Positions 56,970 through 64,000 of a DNA stretch of 64,000 bases are shown here, piece after piece. The position numbers were made by a program, and so were the translations under genes. This DNA comes from Krasilnikovozyma curviuscula. Its lineage: Eukaryota > Basidiomycota > Tremellomycetes > Cystofilobasidiales > Mrakiaceae. Within the stretch, counting starts at the first letter, position 1; each line of letters starts with the position of its first letter. The notes beneath the pieces were generated by a model. The model worked only from the letters and a program-made list of their open reading frames with translations, searched no databases and was not told where the DNA came from. The stretch spans positions 1-64,000 of the forward strand of contig MVAQ01000007.1 in the NCBI GenBank assembly GCA_014825775.1, read 5' to 3'.

Positions 56970-58378
56970 ATGCTAAGCAGATCCCTCAGCAGCATCACCA
57001 AATCCTTCACCCTTCCCAGACTCACCTTTGCTAAATCTAGAACTTTCACCCACACCTCTCTGAGAATGACCAAGGCCGCCCTGATCCAAATCTGTTCGAC
57101 AGCCTCCCCGGCTGAGAACCTGGCCACGTCTGTCGCTGTAATCCGTCAGGCTGCAGCGGATGGAGCCAAGGTTTTCTTCTTGCCTGAAGCTGTACGTTCT
57201 TTCTTCCCATTCCATCCTACCTGTTTCCTATTCCAAAAAATGAGGACCCTTACACCTTTTTTGCTGACGTTGAAACGGCTTCCACCGCTGCAGGCTGACT
57301 TCATCGTTGCAGATGCCCACGAATGCTTCCTCCTCTCTCCTCCAATCTCAAAACACGAGTACACCATCGGACTGCAAAATCTGGCCAAGGAACTCAAGGT
57401 TCAGATCCATGCTGGGATCCACAACACGCCAGAGGTGAAGAGGGAGGAGGATAAGGAGAGGGTGTATAACACGCTAGTTGTCATCGGAGAAGACGGCGAG
57501 ATTGTCGAGGATTATAACAAGGTGAGTCTGTTATCTGAAGAGGTTTGACGTGTGGTCTTCGAAAGACAGGCGTTGGAAAACCCAGCTTTGTGGCTCTTAA
57601 CCCACCATGCTTCCTGTCTAGGTGCACTTATTCGACATCACCCTCCCGGCAACAGCAACAGAACCCGAAAAACGAACTGGTGAATCTGTCCGTATCCTGC
57701 CAGGAAGTTCAATCCGTGACCTCGTCGCCTCACCAATTGGAAAGATTGGTTTAGAGATCTGTTACGATATCAGGTAAGCCTCTCTGGCCCTTCACTTTCT
57801 TTTTCAAAGCTCACTATTTTATTCGGGAAACCGTTACAGATTCCCAGAAATCCACGCCATCCACCGCAAAGCGGGTGCCGACATTATCTCAATCCCCTCG
57901 GCCTTCACCCTCAAGACTGGTTTGGACCACTGGTACACTATGGTTCGCTCCGTCGCCATTATGTACCAAGTATACGTGATTGCTAGTGCTCAAGCGTGAG
58001 TCCCAACTACCTTCTTTTCTCGCACTTGTTCTTTCCAAAGGGATCTTTGCTAAATTTCCAACCGTCTGCCTGGTAGCGGTGCTCATAACCCAACAAGATC
58101 CTCATGGGGAGAATCCCTCGCTTTCGATCCCTGGGGGCGCCAACTGGCCCGCTTAGAAAGCATCGACGACTTTGCCGGTGACAAGACCAAGCGTGCGTTT
58201 CGCCATTTTTCAACCAAAACACATACGTACTGGTCTGACTGTTTCTTCGCTTTTGATATATGAAGCTATGCCGGCAACGTATGCCATTATTGACATTGAT
58301 CTCGAGAAGGTCGCTGAGACAAGGAAGGCGATTCCGTTGGAGGGCCAGAAGAGATGGGACGTCTATGGTCCTAAGTAG
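56970..58378 (+). CDS. Nitrilase-family amidase, NIT1 branch (deaminated glutathione amidase-like)
   Basis: From the ATG at 56970 residues 1-32 (MLSRSLSSITKSFTLPRLTF then AKSRTFTHTSLR) are basic and acid-free, a mitochondrial-type presequence; an in-frame second ATG at 57066 gives MTKAALIQICSTASPAENLA, the usual cytosolic start. The catalytic triad is visible: Glu in VFFLPEAADF, Lys in EDYNKVHLFDI and Cys in IGLEICYDIRFPE. Other conserved parts are HAGIHNTPE, ILPGSSIRDLV, HWYTMVRSVAIMYQVYVIAS and NPTRSSWGESLAFDPWG. The C-terminus is ATYAIIDIDLEKVAETRKAI. NIT1/yeast Nit2 enzymes hydrolyse deaminated glutathione as metabolite repair; a NIT2-type omega-amidase is the main alternative. Confidence 0.88.
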
Positions 58379-58739
58379 TCGGCCACCTATCACTTGTATA
58401 AAGAGAGCGATTTAGAAAGCCTAGAGGAGTCTGAATTGGGCAACGAGGTGCTTGTGATCGACAGGTTTGAAGATTGTATGAATTGTGTGTGCTCAGCGCT
58501 CTGAACATTGGCAGTTTTGTCCTCGTCTTTTGAAGTATACAATATCCACATGGTGTAATACGTTTCGCTCAGCATAAGCAAGGAGCCGTCGACACCAAAA
58601 CAGGAACTTACGGTTGAAGTATAGTGCAGCTGCACTATCGACTCGGCGTGGTCGAGTGGGTATTCCTCACCAGTGGCAGCTCTCCTGGTTATCCATTCCC
58701 TCACTACTCATCATCTCAAATTAATCGACTCGATCAAAT
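58379..58739. other. Intergenic region
   Basis: A 361-nt gap. It contains GGCGTGGTCGAGTGGG, which recalls a tRNA A-box, but no matching B-box or cloverleaf follows. Confidence 0.5.
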
Positions 58740-59470
58740 ATGGGAGGAGGAAACGTAAGCCTGACCATTGTCTTCCGGTACCGGGCTGGTGTTTCTCAGC
58801 CCAGCGGACAACCCAACTGAGCTCAGTAGCAAAAATTCTAACACTCGTTTCGTGGTTCCTTCTTTTGGTGGGCTGCTACAACAGGGCGCTAAATCCGCTA
58901 AGGCTAGAGAGAAGGCTGCAAAGGAAGCTAAGGGATCTGCTGGTTCCCAATTGAAGGTCAGTCATTTCTTTCGTTGCCCACTTTGGAAGGAGGAGTCAGG
59001 AAAAACGCTGGAGCTGGGAAAAACGAACGTTGCTGTTCAGTCAAGGGTAGTTTAAACGCTGTTTGGAATTATAGGAACGATTTGGTGTTTTCGGTTTTTG
59101 CCTGAGACGGCAGGGAGAACATTACCAGCAATTGTTGATCCACACCCCTCGAACATTCCCCTTTTTGTCCCACTCCTTCTTCCATTCCCTCCTATCACAC
59201 GTATTAAAATCTGACTTCTTTCTTCTTCTTCCTTCTTTTTTACGATGATAGTCCAACGCAGCGGCCATGTCAATCCAATGTGTCATCTGTAAATCTGCCT
59301 TCCAGTCGACGTCGAAAGCTCCTCAGCTCACTGAGCACGCTACGAACAAGCACAACAAGACTCTGGCTGATTGGTTCGTCTGTTCCTTGATATGCTGTAA
59401 CTGAAAATTAATGGGACGGGACTGAAGCTCACGTGGGTTCATTTGTAGCTTCCCTACTTTCAAGGCATAA
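58740..59470 (+). CDS. Small SERF/zf-met2-type zinc-binding protein (At2g23090-like)
   Basis: Four exons give 76 residues: MGGGN, then GAKSAKAREKAAKEAKGSAG, SQLKSNAAAMSIQCVICKSA, FQSTSKAPQLTEHATNKHNK and TLADCFPTFKA. The Ala/Lys-rich N-terminus is the 4F5/SERF type (PF04419) and the C2H2-type finger uses Cys39, Cys42, His58 and His63. This small conserved eukaryotic family (At2g23090-like) has no well-defined function. The first exon encodes only five residues. Confidence 0.88.
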
Positions 59471-60157
59471 CCTGCTGCAACGCTTGCGAGTTACTTGCCG
59501 TAGGATCTTTTGTTAGAAAGGCGAAATTCGTTACTTTTAGAGGTTTTGGTTTTGGTCGGTTTCGACAAGAGCCAACTGCAGGGTTTGTTCTTTGTTGATA
59601 TTTGTACACACTTTCTCATGCGCTGAAGCACAACGGAATCCAAAACTCCTCCACTTCCGCAAGTAGAAGATTGATTTCCCCCCTCTATCTGCAACGGTTG
59701 GAAGGAAGTGCTTCAAATCGGTGTCATTGGAAGATTTCTGATTGAGTCTCTGCCGGAAGAAACGGTGTGGATCTCATCAGGAGAAGCTCCTGGATTTCCT
59801 GACAGAGCGAAGTCTCGTACAGGACTGGCGTGTGCCAGTTCATTGAACATGTTCTTACCAGGTTAGATCGCGTTTCATTGGCTCATTGCATAAAACTGTC
59901 TCTTTGTGTTTTCCTATCGAGCACAGCTGTTGAAAGGATTAGACGCGGCAGCAAGTATATACAACCGTTGAAAAGAAACCCCAGGAGTAGACTAGCTACT
60001 TAGGACCAGTAATTTCACTCGTTAAAATCTACCAATTACAGGAAAGAGACACACGTCCAGCGTGAGAGAAATCTATTGGAAAGGCGAATTAAAAGAAAGA
60101 GTCCGTGATGATGCCCTATGATTCCTCTATTATTATCACCAGAACGAGTAAGATATT
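59471..60157. other. Convergent intergenic region
   Basis: A 687-nt gap between the small zinc-finger gene (+) and the uncharacterised minus-strand gene. No gene is seen. Confidence 0.5.
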
Positions 60158-61274
60158 TTAATCGAGAGATTCCAAGGATGGGTACCTGGCATCAAGGCCC
60201 CATTGGTCCCCCTTTGGTCTTCTTGGGAAGGACCTGACGACTGGGAAGTCAGCAGCTCTGGGCTGCGGTGCGTAAACCTCGCCCATCGTAGATCTCTTCT
60301 TCTTAGACGCTGCGTTGACAGCGGCTGCCTTCTTGTCAGCCTCCCGGGCAACAACGTCGGCTCTTGTAGTTTCTGGTAAGTGGTATTGAGAGCAGTCAGA
60401 GACCATCTACGATAATCAGCGTTAGGTTATACTCACGTTTCAACCAAGGTTTGGGAGCCCTTCTTTGAGTAAGATCTCCAGGCAAACGTGATGGCGCGGC
60501 GGCAGCAGTGAATGCGACAACAAAGGTGTTGATGTTTGTGACTGACCCAGCAGTTGTGCCATAGACGTTACCAAAGGCGCCCACACTTGTGGCTCCAGTC
60601 CACGAACCGGTAAAGGTCAAAATGGCTAACGACGGCGCGAAGGAGAATATTCACTTAGAGTTGGAGTCTACTCTGGATTTGGTCATCGGAAATATATATA
60701 CTCACGGACTGCTAAGCTTCCAATGGAATTCACTGGTACACCAGTACAAGTGTATTTATATCTGTTGTGGAGGAGAAAATAATGTTATGGTTTGGCTATT
60801 GTCATTAGGAACAAAAGATAGACGTGAAACTTACGTTAAAGTACTGGTGTATGGAATGCTGGTTACACTGTTGTCGATTGCGCAAGGAAATGCGTTCAAC
60901 ACCTGAGTTTGTCCAACAATAGTCGTCACCGAGAGTGTTATGGTAACAGCAATCTAAATAAAACCGAAAAATGGGGCAAACTATTGAGTTTTGCGTAGAA
61001 AAAAAAAGCCGTGAAGAAAGTATTCACGTTTGGTCTAGCTGGAGTTCCGGCCTGTTGTGAAAGCAAAATCACTGGGGCAGGATTGCTAATAGAAAAAGAA
61101 CCTCTGAAGGGAGCAGTATCCTGAATATTGAATACATGTATAAGTATACTTTAGTCGAAATGAATGAAAGAGGACAGAATGCTTTTGCTGGTGACTCACG
61201 CCGATATAATAGTTGTGGAGAGACAACGGCGTTGGATCAAGAGAGTTGAACGACAAGGAGGTGGTAAGAGCCAT
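60158..61274 (-). CDS. Uncharacterised protein (about 250 aa), possible beta-sandwich plus basic tail
   Basis: The start MALTTSLSFNSLDPTPLSLH is at 61274 and about seven short exons run to 60158. Spliced blocks read DTAPFRGSFSISNPAPVILL, SQQAGTPARPNVNTF, IAVTITLSVTTIVGQTQVLN, YKYTCTGVPVNSIGSLAV, ILTFTGSWTGATSVGAFGN, VYGTTAGSVTNINTFVVAF and finally the charged ETTRADVVAREADKKAAAVN and RSFPRRPKGDQWGLD. The middle is Thr/Val/Gly-rich and beta-strand-like; the tail is basic and possibly helical. No signal peptide is visible. Consistent frame across many introns supports a real gene, but I recognise no family. Confidence 0.65.
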
Positions 61275-63457
61275 TTTAAATGAGTCTGAGGGGGTGTACT
61301 GGGAAGGGAGGGTCGACTACTGAGCGAGAGTGTTACGGGGAGGGGAATGGGAAAATCAAAACAAAGCGACCGGCGCAAGGGAAGCGAAGCTATCAAAGTC
61401 TTCGAAAAGATGAGAGGGGGAAGTTCTTGTCGAGATCTGCTTTGGCCAAGCTCTTCTGCCTCTTATACAAAAAGATTCTCGATTGATGATGGTGCTAGTG
61501 GCTAATTGAGAGAGAAATAAAGAAGACTTGATTTTGCCGTGCGTCAACGATGAGAGGCGGAAGGTCTGATTCTGAAACCCAATCGAAGGGTCAAAACGAA
61601 GTTTCTACGAGTGGACGCCAGAACATCTCGCAGTTTGAACTATTCGTTACTCTATCACACAGCGATTTGCACATTTGGTGGTGCTCACACGCGTTAGGTG
61701 CGACGCGCAGCGACGGAAGTCTCGCAGAATCTCTCACGAAGCATGGAGAGCGAGAGAATTACCAGAAACATGACTTCATCGGTTCCTTTGATACGCCGTT
61801 GACATATCCTTAGCACCAAAATTACTGAGTCGAGCAAGTTCTCGGTTCAGACAACGCCATGGCGGAAGGCGGATGCAAGCCAGATAAGGTTCACAGGATT
61901 TGCGCTTGAATTTCTTGCCCAATTTTGCCTTGCGTCAATATCGTTCTTAAGACAGCCGAGACGTATGAAATCTTAATTGTCTCATCAAATTATTTCAACG
62001 TAAATACCAGTTTTGATAAGGCTTGAGGCTTGTCTGTTTCTCGCAGTGTTTTTAATTGCGCGCCAGTTAAAACCCACAAAATTTTTCCCTAACTCCACCA
62101 AATGCAATGTGCCTAATAAAGCTGCACTGATTAACTATCGAACCCCATCTTTAGTTACGATCCAGACATCCGCTTCCTAACAAACAAGCTCAATTTTCAT
62201 TCACCGTCAAAATCGTTTTCTGACTACTTGCGTGTCGCAGCTTGCCTCTCAAGCTCCATTGACGACGAAGTTAAGCCACTGTTTGTACTTCCGACAAGCC
62301 AAATAGTTAAGGGGCTTTTGTCTTTGGCGTTAAGAAGGATTACACATTCCCATCTCGGGTGAAATTTGCGTCAGAGCTTTGTTTACTGTCCACAACTTTG
62401 TTCCTGAGATGCGTTCTTCACCAATTGCCTTTGTAGTTTCATTTTCAGGTTACATCCTATATAATTAAAGAACTAGTTGAGATCCAATATGAACCGTTTC
62501 TCCTTTTCATGTAAAAACAGAACTTTGAAAGGAAGCGAGTCTGTTTCCATTTCTTCGAGCGAGCTCAGCTTCATTTTTCGGTTTAGGCGGCCCACTATCT
62601 CACCTTCTGAAAATTTCTCCTACCCAAAAGATCCCATGAACAAACATCTCAAATCATAGGCCTACCAGACTATGAAGAGCGCAAAGGGTCTTGCAACTAG
62701 CGACAGTATCAACGGGAAGAGTTGCTTTCACGTGGATCCACTCGAGATTGGTGTTACTAATGCTTGACTACTAGAGAACCCTAGAATATAAGATCCCCGG
62801 AGGATCAAGTGATATTATTTGCTCTTTTGAAGGTGCTGGTAGTACAATAGCTGAGGTAAGATCTGTCGAACAGAAACAAGTCCAGTTTGTTTATCTGACA
62901 GGACTTTTCCCGTCGCGTTTCTCCTCATCACTAGAATGGCACCGGGACTTTCCGAAAATAGAACTCTCAACTGACTCAAGGTTCATTAACCTCAAGAGCG
63001 CTCTCAATTTCCTCCCTCCCTCGTTGACATTGACAAACTGCAAGAAGCGAAGCCTCCTTTATTATCTTAATGGCGACCCTCACAACCCTAACTCCGTACA
63101 TTACCAACTCTCTGAGTATATCATAGGTCGCTTTGAATGAACACGCCGCTTTACTGTCAAAATTGGGGTTTTTTTGTTTGTTTCTAGGATGTCCTGGTGG
63201 TATTTAGATTGACACAACTGCTAGGAGATTTCTATAAGTTACGGCGACTTTCTCCTGGGATTGCTCTACGAATAGGTTCACGTAGGCAAAGGTTCACATG
63301 CTACAATGGTCGCTAGGACAGGCCGATAACGAGTTACGCGTTCGATTCTTGTTTCCACTGCGGTTGTGGAAGCAATGTTTTCAAGTTTTGGTGTACAGCT
63401 TTCCTTTGAAGATCAAGTATAAAATTTTGGAGCTTTTCGTGCATCGCAAGACAACGA
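61275..63457. other. 2.2-kb gene-poor stretch
   Basis: The largest gap in the window. Open frames are short (61550-61813, 62477-62659, 63298-63594) with no start context, splice structure or domains. I see no repeat, transposon end or RNA gene. A GCGTTCGATTC box at about 63336 was checked as a tRNA B-box and rejected. Confidence 0.5.
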
Positions 63458-64000
63458 TCACAGGGCAACAACGCTCTGAACTCTTACCTCTCGCTTTCCC
63501 TCGTCGTCCTGCTCCGCCGGGTACCCACTCTCATCTAATATCTCACAAACAATCTCATAAGTTCCCTCATCCAGCCCTTTGGCTATATCAATGAACTGTA
63601 TGATGTTGGGGTTCTCTGGCGGCCAATATCCTACCAGCCTCGTTCCTTCGCTGGGTTTAGTCCCTGACGAGTACACAGAGCAGAGGGCAGTGCCGAGGTT
63701 GAGGGAAGATGAGCGTAAGTATCCAATAGAAATCACACCGAGGGAACACGGTTGGATGGTGACTCGTGTTGTAAATTTTGAGTGAGGGATTATGCTGCGA
63801 ATGTAGGTTTTGTCTGGAGTCTGTGATGGAGTGAATAAATCCCTGTTTTAATAGCACTCAAGTTGTCAGTGACTTGAGATGGGTTATAAGAGAGGAAGAA
63901 GAACTAACCAGCCGTCCGAAGAGGTGGTTTCTAGAGGTAATAGGCTGCCTTTGGCTGTTGAGAAACATTGAGGTGGAGTCATTGGTTTGAGTTTCGCGTC
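63458..64000 (-). CDS. Uncharacterised protein, right-edge gene (possibly partial)
   Basis: Minus-strand frame from the right edge. DAKLKP leads into an ATG at 63982 (MTPPQCFSTAKGSLLPLETT), a short intron after SSDGW, and then DLFTPSQTPDKTYIRSIIPH, TRVTIQPCSLGVISIGYLR, LNLGTALCSVYSSGTKPSEG, TRLVGYWPPENPNIIQFIDI, LDEGTYEIVCEILDESGYP and QDDEGKREVRV to a stop at 63458. If 63982 is the start the protein is complete at about 160 residues; the frame stays open to the edge, so a longer gene is equally possible. No family recognised; the pattern suggests beta strands. Confidence 0.6.

Noticed and set aside
58640..58690. tRNA A-box-like GGCGTGGTCGAGTGGG
   Set aside because: No B-box follows at a suitable distance and no cloverleaf forms.
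63298..63370. tRNA-like B-box GCGTTCGATTC
   Set aside because: The T-arm stem bases flanking TTCGATT do not pair, and no acceptor stem or anticodon arm can be drawn.

Overview
The window is nuclear DNA of a filamentous-type fungus, almost certainly a basidiomycete and probably Agaricomycotina. Genes are dense, lie on both strands and are cut by many short introns (about 50-70 nt) with GT(A/G)(A/C)G donors and YAG acceptors. Leaders are pyrimidine-rich. The proteome is fungal (ORC4, Sch9-like kinase, THI6, TIM9, DBR1, RRP42). I see no rRNA, no convincing tRNA, no transposon and no CRISPR. Gene models below were spliced by eye; coordinates are start-to-stop spans including introns.

Layout. 0-9 kb: a SnoaL-like protein (-), a secreted DUF1593/nucleoside-hydrolase-like protein (+) and an Srk1/RCK2-type kinase (+). 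9.6-10.7 kb: a secreted Gly-rich duplicated-module protein with KR sites (-). 12-18 kb: thioredoxin (+), an unknown helical protein (+), a CREG-like flavin-fold protein (-) head to head with the lariat debranching enzyme DBR1 (+). 18-24 kb: a cupin protein (-), ORC4 (-) and a mitochondrial GatC-like subunit (+). 25-34 kb: a C2-domain Sch9-like AGC kinase (+), a DHA14-type MFS transporter (-) and a beta-propeller lactonase (-). 35-40 kb: an FHA-domain TOS4/PLM2-like protein (+) and TIM9 (+). 40.2-41 kb: a perfect-repeat Kex2-processed secreted precursor (-). 42-52 kb: two coiled-coil genes (+), the second carrying a centrosomin CM1-like motif, then an OTUD6B-like deubiquitinase (+). 52-60 kb: THI6 (-), RRP42 (+), a nitrilase of the NIT1 branch (+) and a small zinc-finger/SERF-like protein (+). 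60-64 kb: an uncharacterised gene (-), a 2.2 kb gene-poor stretch, and a gene running to or off the right edge (-).

Most genes are unrelated housekeeping functions, not a pathway cluster. The most unusual content is the pair of secreted repeat precursors at 9.6-10.7 and 40.2-41.0 kb. The second has five 37-residue peptide units separated by KKR, with DNA copies identical even at synonymous sites: a textbook KEP (Kex2-processed repeat protein) organisation. The first has two copies of a Gly-rich hydrophobic module with LKR-acidic sites. Both genes have a TATAAAAG box at nearly the same distance (about 130 nt) from the ATG and a similar CT/CA-rich leader. ORC4 is also notable: its Walker B acidic pair appears replaced by Lys-Asn, and its long N-terminal tail carries an AT-hook-like motif.
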